Positions 28,698 to 36,600 are shown, counted from the first letter of the stretch. The stretch is DNA of 45,418 nt from Paenibacillus sp. 598K (GCF_003851045.1 NZ_BFBX01000065.1:2131-47548), one strand, 5' to 3'. Notes: generated from the sequence alone by a model not told the origin. Translations and numbers: made by a program.

Positions 28698-29473
28698 TGA
28701 TTATATTGTCGAAAAGATTGCAATGCATCGCCGAGCAGTTGCTGCCCGGCAGCCGGGTCGCCGACATCGGCTCGGATCATGCGCTGCTGCCGGTCTATCT
28801 CCTGCAGCGCGGCATCGCCGTGGAGGCGGTGGCAGGCGAGCTGACAGCAGGACCACTCGCTGCGGCTCAGCGCGGCGTCCGCGATGCGGGGCTGCAAGCC
28901 AAGATTCAGGTCCGTCAGGGTAATGGTCTGGCCGTCATCGCAGCCGGCGAGGTCGATGCGATCACGATCGCCGGTATGGGAGGGGCACTGATCCGCGACA
29001 TCCTCGAGGCGGGGCGCTTACAGGGCAAGCTGAGTGGCGTCCGGCAGCTCGTGCTGCAGCCCAATATCGGCGAGGATGCTGTAAGGCGGTGGCTGCGCGA
29101 GCACGGCTGGCAGTTGGCTGGCGAGCGGATCGTCGAGGAGGACGGCAAAATCTACGAGGTGCTGAATGCTTATTCGGCATCCGGACCGTCAGTGGACGAC
29201 GCCTATGCCGCCGAGCGATTCGCAGCGCTGGGCGATGGCCGGGTTAGCGACGAACGATTGCTTCAGATGGGCCCGTATCTGCTCCTGGAGGGCGGTCCTG
29301 TCTGGCGAAAAAAATGGGAGCTGGAGCTTCGCAAGATGGAGCGCATCTCGCAGCAGATGGCGGCTTCCGAGCTGGAGTCGGCCCGCAGCAGGCGAGCGGC
29401 GCTGGAGCGGGAGATGGAAGAAATCAGGGAGGTGCTCTTATGTACGCACACGGACAGACGGTCATCGGACTGA
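28697..29473 (+). CDS. trmK: tRNA (adenine(22)-N1)-methyltransferase TrmK
   Basis: TrmK uses S-adenosylmethionine to methylate N1 of A22 in tRNA. The 258-residue protein has the SAM motif SRVADIGSDHALLPVYLLQ at the N-terminus, followed by the acidic ribose-binding region AVAGELTAGPLAAAQ, RQGNGLAVI, the family motif ITIAGMGGALIRDIL and LVLQPNIGEDAVRRWLREH. The C-terminal coiled-coil region (about 200-250) is typical. The ATG at 28697 shares its A with the stop of the preceding gene. A longer upstream frame is only a shadow of the membrane gene. Overlaps the next gene by 34 bases; the pair trmK and yqfO is conserved in B. subtilis. Confidence 0.94.
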   Translation: MIILSKRLQCIAEQLLPGSRVADIGSDHALLPVYLLQRGIAVEAVAGELTAGPLAAAQRGVRDAGLQAKIQVRQGNGLAVIAAGEVDAITIAGMGGALIRDILEAGRLQGKLSGVRQLVLQPNIGEDAVRRWLREHGWQLAGERIVEEDGKIYEVLNAYSASGPSVDDAYAAERFAALGDGRVSDERLLQMGPYLLLEGGPVWRKKWELELRKMERISQQMAASELESARSRRAALEREMEEIREVLLCTHTDRRSSD

Positions 29474-30555
29474 TGGAGCGTCTCGCCCCCAAACGGTACG
29501 CCGTTGAGGGCGATAAGATCGGACTGCAGCTCGGCACGCTGCAAAAGGAGATTCGCAAAGTGCTGGTCGCCCTCGACGTTACCGATGCCGTCGTGGAGGA
29601 GGCGATCGCGCTCGGCGCGGATCTGATCATCGCGCATCATGCGATTATTTTCCGTCCGCTGGCCAAGCTCGATACATCGACTCCAGCGGGCCAGCTGTAC
29701 GAGAAGCTGATCAAGCATGATATCGCCGTCTATATCTCGCATACCAATCTGGACGTGGCCGCCCCAGGCATCAACGAATGGATGGCGGAGCTGCTCGAGC
29801 TGGAGGGACGCGAATCGCTGGAGGACGTCTATACGGAGGACCTGTACAAGCTGGTCGTGTTCGTGCCTGAGGATCATCAGGAACAGGTAAGGGAGGCGAT
29901 CTGGAGAGCTGGCGGAGGCGCAATTGGCGAGTATAGCTGCTGCAGCTTCAACTCCGAGGGGACAGGGACATTCCTCCCCGGGGCCGGCACACAGCCCCAT
30001 ATCGGCACCCAGGGCCGTCTCGAACAGGTGCGTGAGGTGAAGATCGAGACGATCGTCGCCGGGCAGCTCAAGCGGCGTGTCGTGCAGGCGATGATCAAAA
30101 GCCATCCCTATGAAGAGGTCGCGTACGATCTGTATTTGCTCGATCAGAAGGGGCCTTCACTGGGGCTCGGCAGAGTAGGTCGGCTGCCGGCGCCGACGAC
30201 GCTGGGAGAGCTGGCAGAGCGAGTCAAGCAGGCGTTCGAGGTGCCTGCGGTGCGGATCGTCGGCGATCCGTCGGCCGAGGTGTCCAAGGTCGCCGTGCTC
30301 GGCGGCTCAGGCGGTCGCTATGTGAGGCATGCGCTCTTCAAGGGGGCCGATGTGCTCGTGACGGGCGACATCGATTATCATACCGCCCATGATGCGTTGG
30401 CCGACGGGCTGTTCTTGATCGATCCCGGGCACAATATCGAGAAGCTGATGAAGCCGCGGGTCGCAGAGTGGCTGGCGGCGCGCCTGGCAGAACAGAAGAG
30501 CGCTACCGAGGTCGTCGCCTCTGCCATTGACACTGAGATTTTCCGTTTCCTTTAA
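29440..30555 (+). CDS. yqfO: Nif3-like dinuclear metal-binding protein (YqfO)
   Basis: A 371-residue Nif3/YqfO family protein. The two Nif3 halves are split by an inserted PII-like domain (about residues 128-230, starting KLVVFVPEDHQEQVREAIW), the long form typical of Firmicutes. Metal-site residues appear in IIAHHAIIFRPL and ISHTNLDVAAPG in the first half and in VTGDIDYHTAHDAL and DPGHNIEKLM in the second. Function of the family is not settled. The ATG at 29440 has CAGGGAGG just upstream; the longer frame upstream overlaps trmK out of frame and lacks family similarity. Confidence 0.93.
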   Translation: MYAHGQTVIGLMERLAPKRYAVEGDKIGLQLGTLQKEIRKVLVALDVTDAVVEEAIALGADLIIAHHAIIFRPLAKLDTSTPAGQLYEKLIKHDIAVYISHTNLDVAAPGINEWMAELLELEGRESLEDVYTEDLYKLVVFVPEDHQEQVREAIWRAGGGAIGEYSCCSFNSEGTGTFLPGAGTQPHIGTQGRLEQVREVKIETIVAGQLKRRVVQAMIKSHPYEEVAYDLYLLDQKGPSLGLGRVGRLPAPTTLGELAERVKQAFEVPAVRIVGDPSAEVSKVAVLGGSGGRYVRHALFKGADVLVTGDIDYHTAHDALADGLFLIDPGHNIEKLMKPRVAEWLAARLAEQKSATEVVASAIDTEIFRFL

Positions 30556-30634
30556 TTCAGCCGCTTGGCGCAAAAATTTGCTGGAGACGGGCGCTAGATA
30601 TTTGTCGCGATTCCTAGTATACTACTAGATGCAC

Positions 30635-31036
30635 CGGAAAGTCTGACAGACAATCGCTGGCAGCCGCGCGCTGCGAGAGGAAAGTCCGGGCTCCACAGGG
30701 CAGGATGCTGGATAACGTCCAGTCGGCGCGAGCCGAAGGATAGTGCCACAGAAACGGACCGCCGATGGCCGGCTCAGCCGGCACAGGCAAGGGTGGAACC
30801 GTGGTGTAAGAGACCACGAGCGGCTATGGCGACATAGCGGCTGGTAAACCCCATCTGGAGCAAGACCGAAGAGAATGCGGCGGCAACGCAGCTCTGGCAC
30901 CGGAGTGCATTCGGGTTGGTCGCTTGAACGGATCAGCAATGATTCGTCTAGATAGATGATTGTCGCTTCATCGTGGGAGGGTCGTTCCCGTCTGCACCAC
31001 CAGAAGCACAGAACCCGGCTTACGGCAGACTTTCCG
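30635..31036 (+). ncRNA. rnpB: RNase P RNA, type-A architecture
   Basis: Catalytic RNA of RNase P, which trims tRNA 5' leaders. P1 pairs CGGAAAGTCTG (30635-30645) with CAGACTTTCCG (31026-31036). The P4 halves are in GAGGAAAGTCC (30677-30687) and ACAGAACCCGGCTTA (31008-31022), the universal core, and AGATAGATGATTG precedes the 3' helices. Between P12 and the core lie hairpins P13 (GTGGT/ACCAC, 30801-30817) and P14 (GCTATG/CATAGC, 30823-30838), and the region after GCAAGACC carries paired segments matching P15-P17. P13, P14, P16 and P17 define type A; B. subtilis has type B, which lacks them. A -10 box TATACT lies at 30618-30623, with no good -35. Ends are estimates from P1. Confidence 0.95.
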
Positions 31037-31082
31037 TCACGAATTACGCATACGATGCGTTGTGCCTAGCGCACAGCGAGTA

Positions 31083-31124
31083 AAGGGCTGTCCCGCGATC
31101 GATTATGATCGGGAGACAGCCCTT
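31083..31124 (+). terminator. Hairpin downstream of rnpB, probable terminator
   Basis: AAGGGCTGTC (31083-31092) and GACAGCCCTT (31115-31124) form a 10-bp stem with additional inner pairing (CGATC/GATCG). There is no clear T-run, so termination strength is uncertain. It lies between rnpB and the convergent protease gene. Confidence 0.6.
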
Positions 31125-31134
31125 CGTCATGAAT

Positions 31135-31167
31135 CAGGCTCTGGGTCCGTTTCGGACACAGAGCCTG
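31135..31167. terminator. Second hairpin between rnpB and the protease gene
   Basis: CAGGCTCTG (31135-31143) and CAGAGCCTG (31159-31167) make a 9-bp stem with inner TCCG/CGGA. It lies just 12 bases from the protease stop on the other strand. With no T-run on either strand, its role as a terminator for the convergent genes is likely but not shown. Confidence 0.5.
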
Positions 31168-31178
31168 TTGACGTCGGC

Positions 31179-33101
31179 TTATGAGCGGCCTTGCGGGCGC
31201 AGCAGCCGGGCTAGGAAATCGATCAGCTGCCCCATCGTATCCAGCGGCTGCTCCTCCTGGAGAGGCTCGTAGGTGCCGCCGCTGGCCACCTGAAGCGCGC
31301 CGGCGACGTTAATCTGACCGTAGCCAAACTCGTCGTCCTTACCGCGCTTGCCGAGGTCGGTAGCCGTCTGGCGCATGATGTCCATCACTTCCTCGTTGGT
31401 GAGCAGCGGATTTTTGGTACGAATCAGCGCTGCCAGCCCAGCTACATGAGGACTGGCCATCGAGGTGCCGGACAAGGCCGCATATTGGCTGCCGGGATAG
31501 GTGCTGGCGATGCCGTCACCCGGCGCGGCGACGTCGATGTAATCGCCATAGTTGGAGAAGGAAGCACGGGCGCCGTTGGCGTCGGTGGCCGCAACCGCGA
31601 ATACCTCGGGATAGGCCGCGGGATATCCCGGACGCGAGGTGTTGTCGTTGCCGCTGGCAGCGATTAATACGACATCGCGGTCGTACGCATAACGGATTGC
31701 ATCATGGAGGAACTCGGCGGAAGCGTAGTTGCCCAGACTCATATTGATCACCTTGGCCCCGTTGTCGGCCGCCCAGATGATGCCTTCGGCGACCGAGTAT
31801 GTCGTGCCTGCGCCGGAGCTGTCGAGCACTTTGACGGGCATGATCCGGTTGAACCAGGAGATGCCGGCGACGCCCTCGTTATTGTTGACGGAGGCGCCGA
31901 TGATGCCGGCGACATGCGTGCCGTGTCCGACATCGTCCTCGGCGACAGAGCTGCCGTCAATTACATTGTAGCCGGTCGTCAGCTGATCGCGGAGATCGGG
32001 ATGATCCTGCTGGACGCCAGTGTCGAGCACTGCGACGACGACGTCCTCGCCGCCTCGCGACAGATTCCACCCCTTCTCTGTACCGATGCGGGTCAGATTC
32101 CACTGATAATCGGAATACAACGCGTCATTCGGGATGATCGGCTTGAGCGTCGTTTGCTCGGTCTCATCGACAGCGGACAGCTTGGGAGAGTGTTTTTGAA
32201 TCGTCGCCTGATTGGTTATATACAAGTAATGAGGCTCCACATAGACAGGATCCCACTTGCCCTCGAAGTAAGCCATCAACGCCTCCGTGCTCATGCTCTG
32301 CGAACGGAAGACGAATGTGTAGCCTAGTCTGCGCACATCGATAGCTCCGACCTCGCGCCGCATCCGTTCAAGGCTGGAGGCATCCGGCTGTTCGCGGAAG
32401 CGTACGACGACTTCGTTGATATGATAATGACTGACATCGCCATTGCCTTCGCCGTCGGTGACCGTGACGTCGCGCGTCGTATTCGGCTCGACCGATTCGG
32501 TGCGGTAGCGGCCCTCGGACGGATAGGGGATCAGACGCATGTTGCGGCGCTGATGACGCTCGACATCGCCGAGGATCCGATGCTCGAGGATGCCGACCAG
32601 ACCGCCGCCTCGTTGCTCTGTCGACGGGACGGCGAGCACCGTATAATCGCCGCCGCCTCGCTTCAGATTGCCGGAGTCATAAGGCTCGCCGACAGCGAGC
32701 TTGAGCCGGGCTAGCCCGATTGCCCCCGATAGCTGGTCGGCGACCTCGGATGTGAGCTTGCCGGCCGTAGCGACGGGCTGAGGCTCTCCCGGGGACAGCC
32801 AGTCGAGCCTGGCGACATGGGGATGGCTCTTCAGCAGCTGTCGCAGCTGCCGTTCCCTCTGGTCAGCGGGAGGAGAGGCTGCGAGTAAGGCGCGCAGCTC
32901 GCGTGAGATATCCGTCTTGGACAGCTGCTCGGTCGCCCGCACATCCCGGGCGACGGTGTACTGCTTGAGCCTTGCCTCCTCCTGCACAGCCTGGTCGCGG
33001 GCGGGGGGAGCAGAGGTGCGCGTGAGCAACGGGACCAGCAGCATTAGCATAGCCAGCGCTGGCAAGAGGGCGAGCCAGCCGAGATAACGGCGACGGCGCA
33101 T
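31179..33101 (-). CDS. Subtilisin-like S8 serine protease, secreted
   Basis: A 640-residue secreted or membrane-anchored subtilase. Residues about 5-27 form a signal or anchor helix (YLGWLALLPALAMLMLLVPL). About 300 residues of N-terminal sequence follow, of which only about 228-298 (VVVRFREQPDASSLERMRRE) resembles an inhibitor-type prodomain; the part before it is not recognised. The catalytic domain has Asp360 (VVAVLDTGVQ), His393 (GHGTHVAG), the oxyanion Asn485 (AASGND) and Ser547 (SGTSMASPHVAG), so it looks active. Start: ATG at 33101 with AGGAGG 8 bases upstream; a longer frame from 33272 is rejected for that reason. It is one of two minus-strand genes here. Substrate unknown. Confidence 0.9.
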   Translation of the reverse strand: MRRRRYLGWLALLPALAMLMLLVPLLTRTSAPPARDQAVQEEARLKQYTVARDVRATEQLSKTDISRELRALLAASPPADQRERQLRQLLKSHPHVARLDWLSPGEPQPVATAGKLTSEVADQLSGAIGLARLKLAVGEPYDSGNLKRGGGDYTVLAVPSTEQRGGGLVGILEHRILGDVERHQRRNMRLIPYPSEGRYRTESVEPNTTRDVTVTDGEGNGDVSHYHINEVVVRFREQPDASSLERMRREVGAIDVRRLGYTFVFRSQSMSTEALMAYFEGKWDPVYVEPHYLYITNQATIQKHSPKLSAVDETEQTTLKPIIPNDALYSDYQWNLTRIGTEKGWNLSRGGEDVVVAVLDTGVQQDHPDLRDQLTTGYNVIDGSSVAEDDVGHGTHVAGIIGASVNNNEGVAGISWFNRIMPVKVLDSSGAGTTYSVAEGIIWAADNGAKVINMSLGNYASAEFLHDAIRYAYDRDVVLIAASGNDNTSRPGYPAAYPEVFAVAATDANGARASFSNYGDYIDVAAPGDGIASTYPGSQYAALSGTSMASPHVAGLAALIRTKNPLLTNEEVMDIMRQTATDLGKRGKDDEFGYGQINVAGALQVASGGTYEPLQEEQPLDTMGQLIDFLARLLRPQGRS

Positions 33102-33275
33102 GGTAGTCAACCTCCTGTAGAGTGTATTGAGTAGGCTTAGGGTAAGGAAGCAGAGGACAAAATATACGCCGCCCGTCCGCAAACGACAGTACCACTCCCC
33201 AGCAATTTGTGGTACCATGTTGATTGGATGTAAAAATGTTTTCTTGGTGGAAAGATGAAAGGGGACTATCAACTC

Positions 33276-33773
33276 ATGCCAGCCTCAAATGCGAAACAAT
33301 TATGCGAATCCACTCATGAAAAATTAAAAACGGCTATTAGCCAACTGGAAGATTTCCTGAATCAATATGCTGTACCTCAGCTAACCGAGCTGGACAGCGA
33401 GGATCAAACAGCTTTTTATAAAGGCTTGCTGTCCGACCTTCGCCATCTGCTCGTCTTTTGCGAAGTGACCTACGAGAAGCTCGGCGCGCTGCTGCGTCGG
33501 CCCAACTTCGACACCGAAGCAGCGGAGCGAGTGCTCTATGAGGTGTACCATCAGTGCGTGAATGCGTACTTCTATCCTAAAAACGAAGGCTATTCCGAAG
33601 ACGGACGTTATGCTTATACCGGTCGTGAAGCGATTCGCTTCATCTTCAAGCCAGTCGCGCCGGCGCGCGACATCGTGTTGGTCCACTCCAAGGTGTTCGA
33701 GGAGCTGCGCGACGACCTTGGTTACTACGAGACCGACTACATGACGAACGTTCGAATGCAACGTCAGAAGTAA
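33276..33773 (+). CDS. ypuI: YpuI family protein (DUF3907)
   Basis: A 165-residue cytoplasmic, mostly helical protein. I recognise it as YpuI-like from HLLVFCEVTYEKLGALLRRP, VLYEVYHQCVNAYFYPKNE and the segment SEDGRYAYTGREAIRFIFK, followed by a C-terminal REL-type acidic helix and YYETDYMTNVRMQ. Family function is unknown. The ATG at 33276 has AAAGGGGAC about 10 bases before it; an ATG at 33255 would add seven residues. It is divergent from the protease gene, with about 175 bases between the two starts, so the promoters face each other. No clear promoter boxes were found. Confidence 0.8.
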   Translation: MPASNAKQLCESTHEKLKTAISQLEDFLNQYAVPQLTELDSEDQTAFYKGLLSDLRHLLVFCEVTYEKLGALLRRPNFDTEAAERVLYEVYHQCVNAYFYPKNEGYSEDGRYAYTGREAIRFIFKPVAPARDIVLVHSKVFEELRDDLGYYETDYMTNVRMQRQK

Positions 33774-33802
33774 CCTTATCCAGCCACTATTTATCAGCAT
33801 AA

Positions 33803-33838
33803 CACCCCCATGTAACGGGCAACTTGTTATTGGGGGTG
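33803..33838 (+). promoter_or_regulatory. Hairpin that contains the Shine-Dalgarno of the DUF1540 gene
   Basis: CACCCCCA (33803-33810) pairs with TGGGGGTG (33831-33838), and inside it GTAAC pairs with GTTAT (33812-33816, 33826-33830). The descending arm is the gene's ribosome-binding site GGGGGTGA, 7 bases before ATG 33845. So the hairpin would block initiation when folded, or it ends the YpuI transcript while the gene is read from elsewhere. Only the pairing is seen. Confidence 0.6.
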
Positions 33839-33844
33839 ATTGTT

Positions 33845-34057
33845 ATGCCGGATGGCGTAAAGTGCAGCGTGTCCAATTGCACCTTTTGGGGGCAGGGCAA
33901 CAACTGCAATGCCGATCAAATTATGATCGACATCGACAAGCATGCGCATCAGCCGCTCGATACTGAATTTGCTCACGGCGAGCTGGGCGCGGATCATCAG
34001 GACCATGCCAAGGACTCGTCGGTCACCTGCTGCCACACCTTTAAGCCAAAGGAGTGA
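33845..34057 (+). CDS. DUF1540 domain protein, small Cys-rich
   Basis: A 70-residue protein beginning MPDGVKCSVSNCTFWGQGN. It has four cysteines, two in a CSVSNC pattern at the N-terminus, another in NNCNAD and a C-terminal TCCHTFKPKE; together with the acidic His-rich middle they fit the DUF1540 family, small proteins thought to bind metal. Function unknown. ATG at 33845 follows GGGGGTGATT. The next gene starts 8 bases after its stop, so the two are cotranscribed. The hairpin at 33803-33838 overlaps its ribosome-binding site. Confidence 0.85.
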   Translation: MPDGVKCSVSNCTFWGQGNNCNADQIMIDIDKHAHQPLDTEFAHGELGADHQDHAKDSSVTCCHTFKPKE

Positions 34058-34064
34058 GGCAGTC

Positions 34065-34445
34065 ATGAGAGACGAGCGAGATGAGGACGGCTGGGCCAAA
34101 GACGTCTTGCCCAAAAAACGTCGGCGGGCCCAGGCCAAACGAGAAAAGCAAGAAGCCGAGCTCTCCGCCGAGCTGAGCGCCGACGTCGTCTCTACCGTGC
34201 ACAGCGGGGAGATGGACAGGGCGGATGCGACCGCAGGTCGGGTGATTGGCTGGGTCGCGCTAGCCTTTGCCGTAGCGTCATGGTTTTTGTGGCCGGTGCT
34301 GATGGGCGCGACAGCTGCGCTGCTCGGCTGGTTCGCTTACCGACAAGGCAGCAAGAGGCTGGGCGCCTGGGCGGTCGGGATCGGTCTGGTCGCGCTGGCG
34401 GCGTATCTTGCGCTGCTGCCTCTGTATTACTACACTTTATCGTAA
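34065..34445 (+). CDS. Small two- or three-helix membrane protein, unknown
   Basis: A 126-residue protein not recognised. A charged cytoplasmic head rich in Lys, Arg and Glu (KKRRRAQAKREKQEAELSAE, about residues 15-40) is followed by three hydrophobic segments (about 60-75, 78-92 and 102-125: VALAFAVASWFLWPVL, GATAALLGWFAYR, LVALAAYLALLPLYYY). The ATG at 34065 has AAAGGAG 9 bases before it; the longer upstream frame overlaps the DUF1540 gene in another frame. It is read with the DUF1540 gene and ends before the hairpin at 34452. A role at the membrane is all that can be said. Confidence 0.75.
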   Translation: MRDERDEDGWAKDVLPKKRRRAQAKREKQEAELSAELSADVVSTVHSGEMDRADATAGRVIGWVALAFAVASWFLWPVLMGATAALLGWFAYRQGSKRLGAWAVGIGLVALAAYLALLPLYYYTLS

Positions 34446-34451
34446 GAGCCT

Positions 34452-34487
34452 AGGGCTGTTCCGGCGCTGCAAGCCGCGAACAGCCCT
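34452..34487 (+). terminator. Hairpin after the small membrane protein gene
   Basis: AGGGCTGTTC (34452-34461) pairs with GAACAGCCCT (34478-34487), with CGGC/GCCG inside. There is only a weak T-rich tail. Its outer bases resemble those of the hairpin at 31083-31124. Confidence 0.65.
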
Positions 34488-34590
34488 TGCTATATTGGGA
34501 CTAGCCTGCCGTTGCCAAAACGTGTACAATAAAAGCACCTATAAATGTTCGTATACCTGAACAAAGGGAAACGGTCAGGAGGCAATAGCA

Positions 34591-35313
34591 ATGACGATGG
34601 CGATCGATCCCCGGACGATGAAGACGATCCTGCAGATGCAATGGTCGCAGCGGATTGGGCTGCAAGGGCAGACATCCACAGCCTCAACGGTCGACAGCTT
34701 ATTCGACACGCTGCTCCAGCAGCTGACGGAGGAACAGCCTGAGGTACTGGGCGACTCCGCCTATCGGCCGGCGACGCTCGAGGGTTATCTGGCTGCGCCG
34801 CCCGATCGCTATGTCGGCGCGATGACCGGCTTGCTGCCGGCGAGCGCAGCGTTGGCAGAGACGTGGCAGACAGGCGGAGCGGACGCCGGAGCAGGGAGCG
34901 TTGCGCCCTACGAGACATTGATCCAGGAGGCAGCTGCCCGGCATGGCGTCGATCCGTCTCTCGTCAAGGCGGTTATCCAGACCGAATCCGGATTCAGACC
35001 CGATGCCGAGTCTTCCGCTGGGGCCAAGGGACTGATGCAGCTCATGGACGGTACGGCGCGCGGCCTTGGCGTGACCGATTCCTTTGATCCCCGGCAGAAT
35101 ATCGATGGCGGGACTAAGTATCTCGCGCATCTGCTGCGCAAGTACGACGGTCAGCTGAGCGTCGCGCTGGCTGCCTACAATGCCGGTCCCGGGCGAGTCG
35201 ACCGGCTCGGTATCGGCTCTGATGCCGAGCTGACGGCCAAGCGCAACACCTTGCCCAATGAGACACAGCGCTATGTAGAGAAGGTAGCCGACGCCCTGCG
35301 TCAGTACAAGTAA
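34591..35313 (+). CDS. Lytic transglycosylase (SLT domain)
   Basis: A 240-residue protein whose C-terminal half (about residues 106-235) is a soluble lytic transglycosylase domain, which cuts peptidoglycan to anhydro-muropeptides. Seen: LIQEAAARHGVDPSLVKAVI, catalytic Glu132 in QTESGFRPDAES, GAKGLMQLM, FDPRQNIDGGTKYL and ALAAYNAGPGRV. The N-terminal 105 residues are unknown and low in hydrophobicity, and no signal peptide is visible, so export is unexplained. It could use a non-classical route, like some Bacillus wall enzymes, or act at the spore. AGGAGGCAA lies before the ATG. A single-gene unit. Confidence 0.9.
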   Translation: MTMAIDPRTMKTILQMQWSQRIGLQGQTSTASTVDSLFDTLLQQLTEEQPEVLGDSAYRPATLEGYLAAPPDRYVGAMTGLLPASAALAETWQTGGADAGAGSVAPYETLIQEAAARHGVDPSLVKAVIQTESGFRPDAESSAGAKGLMQLMDGTARGLGVTDSFDPRQNIDGGTKYLAHLLRKYDGQLSVALAAYNAGPGRVDRLGIGSDAELTAKRNTLPNETQRYVEKVADALRQYK

Positions 35314-35431
35314 GGAACTTACGTCTGCGCGGCGCGAGCAGGTGAGCCGTCGACGGATGCATCGCAAGGATCACGACTGCGCTTGAGCCATCGACGGGCC
35401 ATAGCGTGTTGACGTGGTCCTTCCTTTATTT
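35312..35431 (+). promoter_or_regulatory. Repeat-bearing structured leader before the cysteine desulfurase gene
   Basis: Ends of this stretch can pair: AAGGAA (35312-35317) with TTCCTT (35421-35426), and ACGTC (35321-35325) with GACGT (35411-35415), followed by a T-rich tail ATTTTT and then the SD AAAGGAGGCGGG. Inside is a direct repeat, TGAGCCGTCGACGG (35343-35356) and TGAGCCATCGACGG (35384-35397), 13 of 14 bases alike, 41 bases apart. The first includes the palindrome CCGTCGACGG. It could be an elaborate terminator for the transglycosylase gene or a regulatory leader; neither is shown. Confidence 0.4.
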
Positions 35432-35451
35432 TTCGAAAGGAGGCGGGACGA

Positions 35452-36600
35452 ATGCTATATTTTGACCATTGCGCTTCCACTCCCCCTCATGAGGATGTAG
35501 TGCGCACGATGAGCGAGATTATGACGAGACATTATGCCAATCCTTCCTCTCTGCACCGGGCCGGTATCGAGGCGGAACGGCTGATCGCCCGGGCTCGCGA
35601 GGTGCTGGCAGGCGTATTCGGCGTCAGTCCGGCCGAGTGGGTGTTCACCTCGAGCGGCACCGAGAGCAACAATCTGGCGATCTTCGGCGCAGCCCGTGCC
35701 ATGCAGCATCGGGGCCGTCATCTGATCACGAGCCCGACCGAGCATGCGAGCGTCTACGAGGCGTTCCGGCAGTTGGAACGCGAGGGCTACGAGGTGAGCT
35801 GGCTACCCGTCGACCGGCAAGGGCGCATCGATCCACAGGCGCTCGCTCAGTCGATCCGAGAAGATACGACGCTTGTCAGTCTGATGCATGTCAACAATGA
35901 GACGGGAGCGGTGCAGCCGCTCTCCGAGCTGGCAGCCGTGCTGGCCGAGCATCCGCGCGTGCTCTTCCACGTCGATGCCGTGCAGAGCGTGGGCAAGCTG
36001 CCGATCATGCTGCGCCCCTGGCGCATCGACCTGCTCACGCTGTCGCCCCACAAGCTGCGCGGTCCCAAAGGCACAGGCGTCCTGTATGTTCGCGAAGGGG
36101 TGCGTCTGCAGCCGCTGCTGTTCGGGGGCAGCCACGAAGCCGGGAGACGGGCGGGCACGGCCAATACAGCCGGCATCGTGACGTCGGTCAAGGCGGTGCG
36201 GCTCGCCGTCGAGAGCCAGGCGGAGCGGGCGCATCGAATGGGTCGGCTGGGCGAGCGGCTGCGCGGACGATTGGCGGGCGCGCAGGGCATCGTGCTGACC
36301 AAGGTCGATGGAGCGCCGCACATCGTGCATCTCTGTTGCCCGTCCCTGAAGCCGGAGGTCATCGTACATCTGCTCGAGCAGGACGGCTTCCTCGTCTCGA
36401 CCCAATCGGCGTGCTCTTCCAAGTCGGGACAGCCGAGCCGGGTGCTGCTGGCGATGCGCCTGGAGCGGCAGCTTGCCGAGAGCGGCATCCGCATCAGCTT
36501 TGGCGACGAACACACCGAGTCGGACATCGATCGGCTGGCAGACGCGCTGGAGCGGGCGGTTGCCCGTCTGCAGCAGTTGGAGGAAGGAAGAGTAGAATGA
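35452..36600 (+). CDS. nifZ: Cysteine desulfurase (NifS/IscS-like, NifZ type)
   Basis: A pyridoxal-phosphate enzyme that takes sulfur from cysteine and passes it as persulfide. The 382-residue protein starts MLYFDHCASTPPHEDVV and has SSGTESNNLAI (PLP phosphate contacts), TEHASVYEAF, MHVNNETGAVQPL, HVDAVQSVGKLP and LSPHKLRGPKGTGVLYV with the Schiff-base Lys. The persulfide Cys loop is STQSACSSKSGQPSRVLLAM. It overlaps thiI by 4 bases (ATGA); in B. subtilis a desulfurase (NifZ/YtbJ pair) supplies sulfur to ThiI for 4-thiouridine in tRNA, and the same role is likely here. GAAAGGAGGCGG precedes the ATG. Confidence 0.93.
   Translation: MLYFDHCASTPPHEDVVRTMSEIMTRHYANPSSLHRAGIEAERLIARAREVLAGVFGVSPAEWVFTSSGTESNNLAIFGAARAMQHRGRHLITSPTEHASVYEAFRQLEREGYEVSWLPVDRQGRIDPQALAQSIREDTTLVSLMHVNNETGAVQPLSELAAVLAEHPRVLFHVDAVQSVGKLPIMLRPWRIDLLTLSPHKLRGPKGTGVLYVREGVRLQPLLFGGSHEAGRRAGTANTAGIVTSVKAVRLAVESQAERAHRMGRLGERLRGRLAGAQGIVLTKVDGAPHIVHLCCPSLKPEVIVHLLEQDGFLVSTQSACSSKSGQPSRVLLAMRLERQLAESGIRISFGDEHTESDIDRLADALERAVARLQQLEEGRVE

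Noticed and set aside
33102..33272. N-terminal extension of the S8 protease from 33272
   Set aside because: ATG at 33101 has AGGAGG at the ideal distance and begins a proper signal segment; the extension overlaps the divergent control region of ypuI.
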